Source: an uncultured Lachnospiraceae bacterium (GTDB taxonomy: Bacteria; Bacillota; Clostridia; Lachnospirales; Lachnospiraceae). Taken from it: 61,934 nt of DNA. Positions 33,286 through 42,523 of the stretch are shown here, piece after piece (within the stretch, counting starts at the first letter, position 1; each line of letters begins with the position of its first letter). Both the position numbers and the translations under genes were made by a program. The stretch lies in contig URQQ01000025.1 in assembly GCA_900549995.1 (NCBI GenBank), forward strand, positions 1 to 61,934. Direction: 5' to 3'. The notes beneath the pieces were generated by a model that saw nothing but the letters and a program-made list of their open reading frames with translations, had not been told where the DNA came from and made no database searches.

Positions 33286-34338
33286 TTATTTATTCTCATT
33301 CCTGGCCTGCAGTGCCATCTTATTCTGGAGGTTTCTCTGTACCTGGTCGATGATGACTGCCACGATGATAACGAGTCCCCTGATGATTTTCTGCCAGAAT
33401 TCTGTGACTCCGCACATTGTCATACCGTCGTTGATGACGCCGATGACGAATGCACCTACGATTGTCCCGCCGATAGTTCCGACGCCGCCGGCCATAGAAG
33501 TTCCGCCGAGAACAGATGCTGCGATCGCGTTCATTTCCCATGACTCACCGGTCTTTGGTGTCGCGGATACGAGCTGTGATGTGGCGATAATACCAACAAT
33601 TGCTGCGCAGAATCCGGAGAATGCATATACCCAGATTTTCACTCTGTCTACTTTAATTCCTGATAACTTGGATGCTTTTTCGTTACCGCCGATGGATAAT
33701 ACATGCCATCCAAACGGTGTTTTCTTTAAGATCAGTCCTGCAATCACTGCAATGATTGCCAGAATGATAACGCCGACCGGGATTGCTGTTGATCCTAAGT
33801 TTCTTCCGAATACTTCGAATCCTGTATTTCCAAGCCCTTCACTTCCTGCGAGTTTAGAGAAAGTTTTTCCGTCGGAACGGATATTTGCAAGTCCACGGCA
33901 GATGTACATGGTACCCAGAGTTGCAATAAATGGTGCCACTTTACATTTCGTTACAATCAGACCGTTGACCATACCCATCAAAGCCCCCAGAAGAGCTGTG
34001 ATCAAAACGATCATCGGCACGCTGAAGTAAAGCGTCACGCCGAACATTTTAAGTACAAGGCCTTCTTCAATCAGGCCTCCGGCGATCATACCTGCAAGTC
34101 CGGCTACCGAACCAACAGAGAGGTCAATCCCTCCTGTAATAATAACATACGTCATACCGATTGCCAGAATTCCATACAAAGCAACATGCTTTGCAACCGT
34201 CAGAAGCGCCCCTGCGCTCATAAAGTTATCCGCTTTCACACTGAAGAATATCAGCAATACGATTAATACAATGAATGTTCTCCCTTTCAAAAGAGTCATT
34301 GCCAGTTTATTATTGCCTGGTTTTTGTTTTGCCGCCAT
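33286..34338 (-). CDS. Ribose-type ABC transporter permease (RbsC family)
   Basis: A 350-residue membrane protein with about eight to ten segments of the CUT2 importer family. Visible conserved stretches are TYVIITGGIDLSVGSVAGLAGMI near 62-84, PFIATLGTMYICRGLA near 133-148, and VLGGTSMAGGVGTIGGTIVGAFVIGVINDGM near 285-315. CUT2 systems import pentoses and other monosaccharides. It is the last gene of the pentose-type operon and follows the ATPase by three bases. The substrate is discussed in the findings. Confidence 0.93.
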   Translation of the reverse strand: MAAKQKPGNNKLAMTLLKGRTFIVLIVLLIFFSVKADNFMSAGALLTVAKHVALYGILAIGMTYVIITGGIDLSVGSVAGLAGMIAGGLIEEGLVLKMFGVTLYFSVPMIVLITALLGALMGMVNGLIVTKCKVAPFIATLGTMYICRGLANIRSDGKTFSKLAGSEGLGNTGFEVFGRNLGSTAIPVGVIILAIIAVIAGLILKKTPFGWHVLSIGGNEKASKLSGIKVDRVKIWVYAFSGFCAAIVGIIATSQLVSATPKTGESWEMNAIAASVLGGTSMAGGVGTIGGTIVGAFVIGVINDGMTMCGVTEFWQKIIRGLVIIVAVIIDQVQRNLQNKMALQARNENK

Positions 34339-34341
34339 AAT

Positions 34342-35898
34342 CTAACTCTCCTTTTCCGCTTTGTGATGGCCCTTATATGAAGCCAGTACCAATGTATCCT
34401 GCTCGATTTCGTCCCCATAGAATTCACCGGTTTTAATACCATTTGACAGAACGATGACTCTGTCTGCAATTGATACGATCTCCTGTAACTCTGAAGAAAT
34501 TACAATAATCGAAAGACCTTCCTGCGCATATTTATTGATAATGTCAAATACTTCTGTTTTTGCACCGATATCGATTCCACGGCTTGGTTCATCCATCAGA
34601 AGAATCTTAGGTTCCGTCAGGATCCCTTTGCCGATAACGACTTTCTGCTGATTTCCTCCGGAGAGAGACAGGATCGGAAGCTTCTTATCCGCAACTTTAA
34701 TCTGGATGTCTTTGATCTGTCCGTCTACCTTTTCCCCTTCTTTCTTACTGTCCAAAAACGGGCCCTTCTTATATCGTTTCATCGCTGAGAGTGAACAGTT
34801 CTTCTCAATATCAAGCGTCTGCACAAGCCCCTGCATCTGCCGGTCCTCCGGGATCAGTGCAAATCCATTATCAATCTGCTGTGAAATCGACTTGATGTTC
34901 AGTTTCTTTCCTTCCAGCCACACTTCTCCCGTATGCTCAGGATGAAGTCCCATGATACATTCAAACACCTCGCTTCTTCCCGCGCCCATCAGACCATAGA
35001 TTCCAAGCACTTCGCCCTTCTTCAGGTCAAAGTTCAGATGATCGACCAGATATCCTCCTCCGGCTTTCGGAAGACAGAGATCTTTTACTTCCAGCACACT
35101 CTCAACAGTATTCCAGTCTACGGTCCTGTTCCTCTTCGGATACGCCTTCGCCCCGCCTGTCATTTTGCTTACAATCCACGGCACATCTATATCTTTTACA
35201 TCAGCATCATCGACGTATTTTCCATCTCTTAGAATCGTCACATGATCCCCGATCTGCATGATCTCTTCCAGCCTGTGCGAAATATATACAATGGAAATTC
35301 CCTCCGCCGTCAGTTCCCTCATAATCTTAAAAAGGACATTTACTTCCTGCTGGCTGAGCGATGATGTCGGTTCATCCATGATCAGCACTTTCAGATCATC
35401 TGCCACCAGATTTCTCGCAATCTCAATCATCTGCTGCTGCCCGACACGCAGCTCACCGACTCTGGTATCCAGATCAATCGGATGTTCCAGCCTCTTCAGC
35501 ACTTTCTGCGCCGCTTCCTTATGCTTCTTATCATCCAGAACGACTTTTCCTTTCGTCATCTCCCGCGCCATGAAAATGTTCTGATACACATTCAGATTTG
35601 GGAAAAGACTGAGTTCCTGATGGATAATACCGATTCCATGTTTCCTCGCCTCGGTCGTATCTTTAAAATATACCTCTTTGTCACCGATATACATTGTTCC
35701 TTCATTTGGCTGTTCAATCCCGGCAATCATCTTCATAAGCGTTGATTTTCCGGCACCGTTCTCACCAATCAGCACATTTACCTTGCCTTTCAGAAGATCG
35801 AAAGACACCTGATCCAGCGCCTTGGTACCTGGATAGATTTTACTGATCTTCTCCGCATGAAGGAATACATCGTCCCTGCATTTATAATTCTCTGCCAT
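34342..35898 (-). CDS. Ribose-type ABC transporter ATP-binding protein (RbsA family)
   Basis: A 518-residue protein with two fused ATPase domains, the CUT2 hallmark. Domain 1 has Walker A GENGAGKST near 45 and Walker B LIMDEPTSSLS near 170. Domain 2 lacks a normal Walker A (GLMGAGRSEVFE near 306) but keeps LSGGNQQK near 411 and LLMDEPSRGID near 434. One active and one degenerate site is usual in RbsA-type proteins. It powers the permease encoded immediately downstream. Confidence 0.95.
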   Translation of the reverse strand: MAENYKCRDDVFLHAEKISKIYPGTKALDQVSFDLLKGKVNVLIGENGAGKSTLMKMIAGIEQPNEGTMYIGDKEVYFKDTTEARKHGIGIIHQELSLFPNLNVYQNIFMAREMTKGKVVLDDKKHKEAAQKVLKRLEHPIDLDTRVGELRVGQQQMIEIARNLVADDLKVLIMDEPTSSLSQQEVNVLFKIMRELTAEGISIVYISHRLEEIMQIGDHVTILRDGKYVDDADVKDIDVPWIVSKMTGGAKAYPKRNRTVDWNTVESVLEVKDLCLPKAGGGYLVDHLNFDLKKGEVLGIYGLMGAGRSEVFECIMGLHPEHTGEVWLEGKKLNIKSISQQIDNGFALIPEDRQMQGLVQTLDIEKNCSLSAMKRYKKGPFLDSKKEGEKVDGQIKDIQIKVADKKLPILSLSGGNQQKVVIGKGILTEPKILLMDEPSRGIDIGAKTEVFDIINKYAQEGLSIIVISSELQEIVSIADRVIVLSNGIKTGEFYGDEIEQDTLVLASYKGHHKAEKES

Positions 35899-35934
35899 AT
35901 CCGCTTCTCTCCTTTATCATATCGTCTGTACTGC

Positions 35935-36579
35935 TTACTTCGCCTCCAGCACTACAGGAGTAATCAGGACTTCTGCATTATCCGAAGCAGTGAATGCCCC
36001 GACAAATGTAACCGTCTTGCCTTTCAGTGACTCCGGATCCGCCTTCTCCACTACATCTTTCGCAACAATTTCGTTGATACTCTGGGAGACAGCTGCCCAC
36101 TCCTCCTGATTCGTGTAATCTCCAAATTTGATAAAGCTCAAAGAATCTCTGACAGCTGATCCTTTATAGACAGGACCGATCTGGATTTTCACAATTTCTG
36201 AACCTGTATAGCCATCAAGCTTTACTGTCATAAAGCCTGCCTTTGATTCCGTATTCACTTCCTCAACTGTTCCGGTTCCTTTCACCACATAGTTCAATTC
36301 TCCGGATGTCCCCATAGAGTATTTTCCATATTTATCTGCAAGAGATTTCAGGTCACCGTTCGCCTCGGTGAGAAAATCTTTCAATTCCACTGCTTTTTCG
36401 TTCATTTCCGGAAGCGCAGAAGATTCCCAGATCTTTGCCACGTCATCTCCTGCATTGAACTCTGTCGCACCCGTATATTTACCTTCTTCTCCAATCTTAA
36501 CCACCTTCACACACCCTGTCATCATAACAGAAACAGCCAGAGCAAGCGTAAGTGAAAGAGCCAGCATACGTTTTTTCAT
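35935..36579 (-). CDS. DUF2291-family lipoprotein
   Basis: A 214-residue secreted lipoprotein with signal MKKRMLALSL and lipobox MMTGC (Cys23). The mature part has YTGATEFNAGDDVAKIWESSALP near 35-57, the long helix EKAVELKDFL, and a C-terminal beta-rich part (KGKTVTFVGAFTAS). DUF2291 proteins are repeatedly found beside ribose-type importers, but their function has not been settled; an accessory sugar-binding or delivery role is inference. It lies between the binding-protein and ATPase genes. Confidence 0.82.
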   Translation of the reverse strand: MKKRMLALSLTLALAVSVMMTGCVKVVKIGEEGKYTGATEFNAGDDVAKIWESSALPEMNEKAVELKDFLTEANGDLKSLADKYGKYSMGTSGELNYVVKGTGTVEEVNTESKAGFMTVKLDGYTGSEIVKIQIGPVYKGSAVRDSLSFIKFGDYTNQEEWAAVSQSINEIVAKDVVEKADPESLKGKTVTFVGAFTASDNAEVLITPVVLEAK

Positions 36580-36720
36580 AGTGAGTCTCCTTTTATTTTC
36601 TTATATTTCCAAACCTTATGTCCTCACAGAAGGTCTTTGTTTTCATCCGCAATGATACTTCATAATTTCCAAAGAGCTTTTGTTCCAGGGGGACCTGGCA
36701 GCCCCCCGATTCTGTCATGG

Positions 36721-36739
36721 CGGCACATTTGCTGTGCCG
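36721..36739 (-). promoter_or_regulatory. Hairpin in the gap behind the binding-protein gene
   Basis: CGGCACA-TTTGC-TGTGCCG forms a perfect 7-base stem 18 bases after the stop codon, with no T run, so it is unlikely to terminate. A second hairpin, CCAGG/CCTGG, follows at 36685-36698. Such structures often protect the abundant binding-protein mRNA from decay while reducing downstream expression. Confidence 0.5.
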
Positions 36740-36756
36740 TCACACTGGTTTCCTGA

Positions 36757-37794
36757 TTATTCTGAGTAAACAAATGTCTGTAATTTATCAACGTTATCTT
36801 TTGTAATAGCGATACAGTCGATCAGCTGTTTCTCATCCTGTCCGGTTGATCCTTCTTTCAGATACTGGTCAGCCTGTTCTACCGCTGTTGTAGCGATTAA
36901 AGCAAACTGCTGCAATGCTGTACCTGTTGCCTTGCCATCTCTGATTAAAGCTGCAGCCTCATCAGATCCGTCTACACCGATGACTGGAATATTCATTCCG
37001 TGAGCCTCAAGAGCTGCACATGCACCTTCAAGCATTGTGTCATTTCCGCAGATAACACCTGAAAGATCAGGATTTGCCTGGATGATTGCTTCCATTTTTT
37101 CGTAAGCTTCTGTTTTCTCCCAGTTTGCTGTCTGCTGTGCTACCATTTCAAGATCCGGATACTGGTCAATCACTTCGTGGAATGCAGAAGAACGTACTCC
37201 AGCGTTTGTATCAGATTCTTTTCCTAATAATTCAGCATATTTTCCTTTTTCTCCCATTGCTTCAACCCATTTCTCAGCAATTGCTTTTGCACCCTGATAG
37301 TTGTTCGCAACGATCTGTGAGATAGCCACACCTTCTTCGTTGATTTCACGGTCAATTAAAAATGTAGGAATTCCTGCTTCTCTTGCTTTCTTTACTGCTT
37401 CCACTGTAGCATCAGCACCTGCATTGTCACAGATGATTGCTGCTGCCTTGTCAGCGATTGCACTGTCGAATAACTCTGTCTGTTTTGTAGGGTCATCATC
37501 ATGTGATGCAGCCTTTACGTCATATCCCAGCTCTTTTGCTTTCGCTGACGCCTGATCTGCCTCTGTCTTAAATGCCGGATTTGAAACGGACGGAGTAATG
37601 ATATAGATGATGTTAGAGCCGCCGCCTTTTAATACTTCCGCTTTCTCATCTGCCTTGTCATCTGCTTTCGTGCCTTCCGTCTTCGTATCCTCTTTCTTAG
37701 TGTCATCTTTGCCTGATGAACCACATCCCATTACCATTGTCCCGACCATTGCTGCAGCTGCCAGGATTGCTGCCACTTTCTTGAAACCTTTCAT
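36757..37794 (-). CDS. Ribose-type sugar-binding lipoprotein (RbsB family)
   Basis: A 345-residue lipoprotein, with signal MKGFKKVAAI and lipobox VMGC (Cys24), followed by an acidic, Lys-rich linker of about 30 residues. The mature type I binding fold begins NIIYIITPSVSNPAFKTEADQASAKAKEL and includes DNAGADATVEAVKKAREAGIPTFLIDREI. A full CUT2 importer is formed with the RbsA- and RbsC-type proteins. Its ligand is probably the sugar acted on by the FucI-like isomerase and FGGY kinase upstream. Confidence 0.93.
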   Translation of the reverse strand: MKGFKKVAAILAAAAMVGTMVMGCGSSGKDDTKKEDTKTEGTKADDKADEKAEVLKGGGSNIIYIITPSVSNPAFKTEADQASAKAKELGYDVKAASHDDDPTKQTELFDSAIADKAAAIICDNAGADATVEAVKKAREAGIPTFLIDREINEEGVAISQIVANNYQGAKAIAEKWVEAMGEKGKYAELLGKESDTNAGVRSSAFHEVIDQYPDLEMVAQQTANWEKTEAYEKMEAIIQANPDLSGVICGNDTMLEGACAALEAHGMNIPVIGVDGSDEAAALIRDGKATGTALQQFALIATTAVEQADQYLKEGSTGQDEKQLIDCIAITKDNVDKLQTFVYSE

Positions 37795-37833
37795 TGTTCG
37801 CTCCTCCTTATGATTAAGTATTCACTCTTTATA

Positions 37834-39321
37834 TCAACAGGTCTCTCCTGTCAATATCATTGCCACTGCACTCTTCCAGCCCTCATACTTTCTGTTCCGC
37901 AGTTCTCCGCCAATCAGCGGTTCATATTTCTTTCTATGAATCTTTGCAAATATCGTTTCATCGTAAAACTTCATTGCAATTCCTGCCGCATACGCCGCTC
38001 CGATTCCGGATAACTCTTCTGCGTCCGGCACCTCAACTGCAGCATCCGTAATATTACTTTGGAACTGCATCAGATATTCATTTCTTGTCGGTCCTCCGTC
38101 CACCCGCAGGCTTTCGATCTCAATCCCGGCATCCTGTCTCATCGCCTCAACAACATCAGTGATTTGATATGCAATACATTCAAGTCCGGCCCGTACAATT
38201 TCTGCCCTTTTCGTTGTTCTTGTAATTCCGGTCAGCGCCGCTTTCGCTTTACTGTCCCAGTGAGGCGCGCCAAGCCCGGTAAATGCCGGTACAAGATACA
38301 GTTCATCATCCTGTTTGGCTGCTTTCGCAAGTTCTTCCGTCTCGTTTGGCGAGTGAATCAGCTCTGCATCTTCCTTAAGCCATGTGATCACTGCACCTGT
38401 ATAGTTGATATTCCCTTCTAATACATAATTTATTTTTCCACTCATTCCCCACGCAAGAGAAGTCACCACTCCATGCGTGCTAAGCACAGGACGTTCCCCG
38501 ATGTTCATCATAACCGAAGACCCGGTTCCGTAAGTACATTTGATCATCCCTTTCAAGAGACATCCCTGTCCAAACAAAGCGCCGTGTGAATCTCCAAGTA
38601 CTCCATGGATCGGAATCGGATGTTCCAGATATCCGTCAAAATCCGTCATTCCGAATTCAGAATCCGAATCACAGACTTCTGCAAGATTTGATGGATCGAT
38701 TCCAAAAAGTGCACAGATTTCTTCATCCCATTTTAATTCAAAAATGTTAAACAGCTGAGTTCTTGAAGCATTGGAATAATCGGTCTTATATACCTTCCGT
38801 CCCGTCAGCATATAGATCAGCCAGCTGTCCACAGTGCCATGGCAGATTTCATGCTTTTCGGCCTTTTCCCTGGCACCTTCCACTTCATTTAAGAGCCATG
38901 CAATCTTAGATGCCGGAAAATATGGTGAAAGCTGTAACCCCGTTCTCTGCCGGATCATCTCCCCTTTGCCCTGCTGTTCTACCTGTTCACAGATCAAAGC
39001 GGCCCGGCTGCACTGCCATACAATCGCATCCGCAAGAGGCTGGCCGGTCACCTTATCCCAGGCAAGCGAAGTTTCCCGCTGGTTGCTGATTCCAACTCCT
39101 GCGATTTCATTTTTATCAATTCCGGCACTCTCTATCAGATTTTTCACCACCTGAATAGTATTGTGATAGATCTCCATCGGATCATGGGAAACCCATCCTT
39201 TTTCATTGATCATCTGATGGTGGGGAAGGTCTGACCTTCCGGCGATTTTCCCCTCTTCATCAAATAAAAGTGCCTTCGTCCCTTGTGTGCTCTGGTCAAT
39301 TCCCAGTATGTATTTCCCCAT
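37834..39321 (-). CDS. FGGY-family carbohydrate kinase (glycerol/xylulose kinase-like)
   Basis: A 495-residue two-domain kinase. The first phosphate loop is LGIDQSTQGTKALLFD (6-21); the substrate region has GISNQRETSLAWDKVTG near 77-93. The second domain holds GTGSSVMMNIG near 264 and SLRVDGGPTRNEYLMQFQSNI near 408-428, the adenosine part. Overall it is closer to glycerol kinase than to XylB, yet the operon has an isomerase and transketolase, so a ketose or branched ketose substrate is more likely than glycerol. It should phosphorylate the isomerised sugar before transketolase cleavage. Confidence 0.9.
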   Translation of the reverse strand: MGKYILGIDQSTQGTKALLFDEEGKIAGRSDLPHHQMINEKGWVSHDPMEIYHNTIQVVKNLIESAGIDKNEIAGVGISNQRETSLAWDKVTGQPLADAIVWQCSRAALICEQVEQQGKGEMIRQRTGLQLSPYFPASKIAWLLNEVEGAREKAEKHEICHGTVDSWLIYMLTGRKVYKTDYSNASRTQLFNIFELKWDEEICALFGIDPSNLAEVCDSDSEFGMTDFDGYLEHPIPIHGVLGDSHGALFGQGCLLKGMIKCTYGTGSSVMMNIGERPVLSTHGVVTSLAWGMSGKINYVLEGNINYTGAVITWLKEDAELIHSPNETEELAKAAKQDDELYLVPAFTGLGAPHWDSKAKAALTGITRTTKRAEIVRAGLECIAYQITDVVEAMRQDAGIEIESLRVDGGPTRNEYLMQFQSNITDAAVEVPDAEELSGIGAAYAAGIAMKFYDETIFAKIHRKKYEPLIGGELRNRKYEGWKSAVAMILTGETC

Positions 39322-39324
39322 ATC

Positions 39325-40254
39325 TTATATCAGCTCCATCGCTTTTTTGGCAATTCCTTCTGCATTCAGCCCATAATAATCGAAGACCTCTTTGGATGTT
39401 CCTGTAATTACAGGGGCATCCGGAAGTGCCATATTGACTGTTTTCTTCGGGCAGTTCTCTCCAACCACCTGGCTGACCATAGATCCAAGCCCTCCGTACG
39501 GTGCGTGCTCCTCTACGGTAAGCACTGCCTTCGCTGCGGATGCCGCTTTGATAATCGCTTCCTTATCCAGCGGCTTTACACAGTACATATCGATGACAGC
39601 TGCACCGATTCCCTTCTCTTCGAGCAATTTGGCCGCGTCTACAGATGGTTTCACCATCTCACCGCATGCGATGATTGCGACATCTGTTCCTTCTTTGATT
39701 ACGGTCGCCTTATCCATTTCAAAAGGTACACTGCCCTCTTCATATACATCTTCAACTGCATTTCTTCCAACGCGGATGTAAGCAGGTTTCTCATCCTTTA
39801 AAAGCGCTTCAATCAGACATTTCGTCTGGAATCTGTCGCTTGGCAGATAAACTCTCATATTCGGAACTGCTGACATTGCAGCAATGTCCTGTGCAGAGTG
39901 ATGGCTCATTCCAAGAGCTCCATAACTGATTCCGCCGCTGATTCCGATTAATTTTACATTTGTATTCGAATATGCCACATCTACTTTTGCCTGTTCATAA
40001 CTTCTTGTGCTTAAAAAGCAGGCCGGGGATGCCGCAAATGGTTTCTTCCCGCATTTCGCAAGTCCGGCGGATACGCTCACCAGGTTCTGCTCCGCAATTC
40101 CCATCTCAACAAACTGTTCGGGATATGTGTCTGCAAATGGCGCAAGGGATGCTGATCCTCTGGAGTCGCTGCACAAAACTACGATATCTTTATCTGTTTT
40201 GGCTGCTTCAATCAATGTGTCACAAATCATTTTTCTGTTTGGAATCTTATTCAT
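39325..40254 (-). CDS. Split transketolase, C-terminal subunit
   Basis: A 309-residue protein equal to the pyrimidine-binding and C-terminal domains of transketolase. The TPP-activating Glu is in GIAEQN near residue 55; GMSHHSAQDIAAMSAVPNMRVYLPSD near 118-143 is the conserved loop before the domain boundary, and EEHAPYGGLGSMVSQV near 252 lies in the last domain. Together with the overlapping upstream gene it makes one two-carbon-transfer enzyme. Two-subunit transketolases are known from the D-apiose pathway and from other bacterial pentose systems. Confidence 0.9.
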   Translation of the reverse strand: MNKIPNRKMICDTLIEAAKTDKDIVVLCSDSRGSASLAPFADTYPEQFVEMGIAEQNLVSVSAGLAKCGKKPFAASPACFLSTRSYEQAKVDVAYSNTNVKLIGISGGISYGALGMSHHSAQDIAAMSAVPNMRVYLPSDRFQTKCLIEALLKDEKPAYIRVGRNAVEDVYEEGSVPFEMDKATVIKEGTDVAIIACGEMVKPSVDAAKLLEEKGIGAAVIDMYCVKPLDKEAIIKAASAAKAVLTVEEHAPYGGLGSMVSQVVGENCPKKTVNMALPDAPVITGTSKEVFDYYGLNAEGIAKKAMELI

Positions 40255-41080
40255 GGATCAGAGCCTCCTTCTTTTCCTCGAAATCTTTCATTATCTGTTC
40301 ATATTCTTCAGCCGTCGGTACTTTATGGTGCCAGTTCGCCTTATTCTCCATCACAGACGATCCGCAGCCCTTCACCGTATTGGCAATGACAACACTCGGA
40401 CATCCTTTTACAGTCTTTGCTTCTTCAAATGCCGCGTCCAGCTGGTCAATGTCATTTCCGTCTGCCACATCGATGACATTCCATCCAAAACTTCTGAATC
40501 TCTCATGAAGGTCGTCATGTCCCATCACATCCTCTGTATTGCCGGAGATCTGAAGTCTGTTTCTGTCAACAACCGCACACAGATTATCCAAATGATACTG
40601 GTTCGCCGCCATCGCGCCTTCCCAGACAGACCCTTCTGCAAGTTCCCCGTCTCCCATCACAACGTAGACACGGTAATCTTTCTGATTCATCTTTCCGGCC
40701 AGTGCCATACCGACACACACCGGAAGTCCATGTCCCAGAGATCCGGAATTCATCTCAATTCCCGGTAGCTTATTGTTCGGATGTCCGATAAACTGTGAAC
40801 CGAACTTGCTGAATGTAGAAATCACCTCATCGATGCCGAAAAATCCTTTCTTCGCAAGCACTGCATAGTAACTTTCCACCGAATGCCCTTTACTCATCAC
40901 GAATCTGTCACGGTTTTCATCCTCCATATTTTCAGGACTGATATTCATCTGTTTCATGTACAGATCCACCAGGATCTCCATCACGCTCATGTCACCGCCG
41001 ATATGTCCGCCTTTTCCTTCAATAATCATATCGATGACATCTTTCCGCAGGTCATAGGCCAATACTTTTAGATTCTCCAT
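40247..41080 (-). CDS. Split transketolase, N-terminal (TPP-binding) subunit
   Basis: A 277-residue protein equal to the pyrophosphate-binding domain. The TPP motif is GDGELAEGSVWEGAMAA near 142-158 and ends in DRNRLQ, the conserved Asn that binds magnesium; GHIGGDMSVMEILVDLY near 25-41 and RFVMSKGHSVESYYAVL near 63-79 are typical of transketolases. It overlaps the next gene by eight bases, fitting equal production of both subunits. It begins 10 bases after the FucI-like gene ends. Confidence 0.9.
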   Translation of the reverse strand: MENLKVLAYDLRKDVIDMIIEGKGGHIGGDMSVMEILVDLYMKQMNISPENMEDENRDRFVMSKGHSVESYYAVLAKKGFFGIDEVISTFSKFGSQFIGHPNNKLPGIEMNSGSLGHGLPVCVGMALAGKMNQKDYRVYVVMGDGELAEGSVWEGAMAANQYHLDNLCAVVDRNRLQISGNTEDVMGHDDLHERFRSFGWNVIDVADGNDIDQLDAAFEEAKTVKGCPSVVIANTVKGCGSSVMENKANWHHKVPTAEEYEQIMKDFEEKKEALIHE

Positions 41081-41090
41081 TTCTTTCCTC

Positions 41091-42494
41091 CTAATATTCT
41101 CCTCTTAAATAAGCTTTTACATCTTCTTCAATCGGATCATAGAGATCCGGTGTTACTCCAATATACTTACATGCCTCATACAGTACCGGGACAACATCTT
41201 TGTGGATTCCAACACAGTGGTGAATGTATGGGCCTTCCACGATTTTACTTTCCAGACGGTTGATGTTATCAACTTCGATCCAGAGATAAGTTCCCTTTGT
41301 ATATGGGCCCTCCACCCCTTTTGCATTGCCAAGAAGCAGGGAATATTCTCCGTTGTCTCCGTCAAATCTCGCAATTGTGATGTCGCCGTGTTTTGCTTCT
41401 GCTTCCACAGCCCCCGGATGGTCAAATGCCAGCGGGTAACCGATGGTCGGTTTTTCTTTTGCCACAGACAATGGCCACGGACCGCAATGCTGAAGCAGTT
41501 CTCCATTCTCAATATCCGGATGGCGTACCGTCCAGTCAGCAAAGAATGATCTTGTCTCATCATTGCCTGCTGCTTCCACAAGAAGCGCGGTGACCGCACC
41601 ATGGATGTCTGTCTCACAGACTACCGGAAATCCTTCTTCATTTAAAAGACTGTTCGCTGCACACGGCATAATTCCAAGTTCATCCTGAAGGCAGTTCCAG
41701 CACTGAATCGCTCCTGCCTGACATCCGTACTTATCAGCCAGGTTCCTGATTGCAACTTTTAATGCCGCTACATTGACTAACTGTTGGTCCGTAATTGCCA
41801 CTTTCATATTTGCTTTGATATAATCGATCGTCTCAGAAACTTTTGTTCCCTCTTCTTTCGCCTCTTTCACCGCTTTTGTAAGCTCCGGCATCGGAACCGG
41901 CGAAAGTTGGATATTGAATTTTTCCAGAAGTTCTCCTTCATTGCACATGGTAGACCAGAAATCAAACGGTCTTGTTGAAATCTGAAGAATTCTCATGTTC
42001 CGGAAAGTTTTCACGACATTGCATACTGCCTGGAAATCTCTGATTCCTTTTTCAAACTGAAGATCGTTAAGCCTGCAGTTCGTCATATATGTAAATGGAA
42101 TCTGGAATCTCCTGAGAACCTTACCCGTTGCAATCACACCACACTGGCTGTCTCTGAGTCTCACTCCATTTTCGTCTGGCCTCTCGTCTCTCGGCCCCCA
42201 GAGCAGTACCGGTACATTCAGTTCTTTTGCGAGTCTTGCGACTTCATATTCTGTGCCGAAATTACAGTGAGGGAAAAATAACCCATCGATCTTTTCTTTT
42301 TTAAATTTCTCTGCGATTTTCTTCATATCTCCATCGTCATACAAAAGGCCTTCTTCATTGATATCATCGATATCAACATAATCAACCTGAAGTTCGTTCA
42401 GTTTCTCTTTTGTAAGCTTCCTGTACTTGATTGCATCCGGTGCACTGAAGATGCTCCTCCTTGTCGGTGCAAAACCAATTTTGATGTTTCCCAT
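41091..42494 (-). CDS. L-fucose/arabinose isomerase-like protein
   Basis: A 467-residue cytosolic protein of the FucI/AraA-like fold. Landmarks are KIDGLFFPHCNFGTEYEVARLAKELNVPVLLWGPRDE (about 89-125) and CWNCLQDELGIMPCAANSLLNEEGFPVVCETDIHGAVTALL (about 268-308). In the second block Glu and Asp of CETD are likely metal ligands, and GPYIHHCVGIHKD near 427 supplies His. Such enzymes interconvert aldose and ketose with a divalent metal. The sequence is remote from true FucI, so the sugar is unknown. Start ATG 42494 behind GGAGGTAGAAAGTG. Confidence 0.8.
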   Translation of the reverse strand: MGNIKIGFAPTRRSIFSAPDAIKYRKLTKEKLNELQVDYVDIDDINEEGLLYDDGDMKKIAEKFKKEKIDGLFFPHCNFGTEYEVARLAKELNVPVLLWGPRDERPDENGVRLRDSQCGVIATGKVLRRFQIPFTYMTNCRLNDLQFEKGIRDFQAVCNVVKTFRNMRILQISTRPFDFWSTMCNEGELLEKFNIQLSPVPMPELTKAVKEAKEEGTKVSETIDYIKANMKVAITDQQLVNVAALKVAIRNLADKYGCQAGAIQCWNCLQDELGIMPCAANSLLNEEGFPVVCETDIHGAVTALLVEAAGNDETRSFFADWTVRHPDIENGELLQHCGPWPLSVAKEKPTIGYPLAFDHPGAVEAEAKHGDITIARFDGDNGEYSLLLGNAKGVEGPYTKGTYLWIEVDNINRLESKIVEGPYIHHCVGIHKDVVPVLYEACKYIGVTPDLYDPIEEDVKAYLRGEY

Positions 42495-42523
42495 CACTTT
42501 CTACCTCCATTTTGAATCTATAT

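Noticed and set aside
33113..34030. A 305-codon plus-strand frame
   Set aside because: It lies opposite the RbsC-type permease, whose family and ribosome binding site are clear; it is a shadow of that gene.
37834..39321. Calling the FGGY kinase glycerol kinase
   Set aside because: Sequence is glycerol-kinase-like, but the operon lacks glycerol facilitator and glycerol-3-phosphate genes and holds an isomerase and transketolase.
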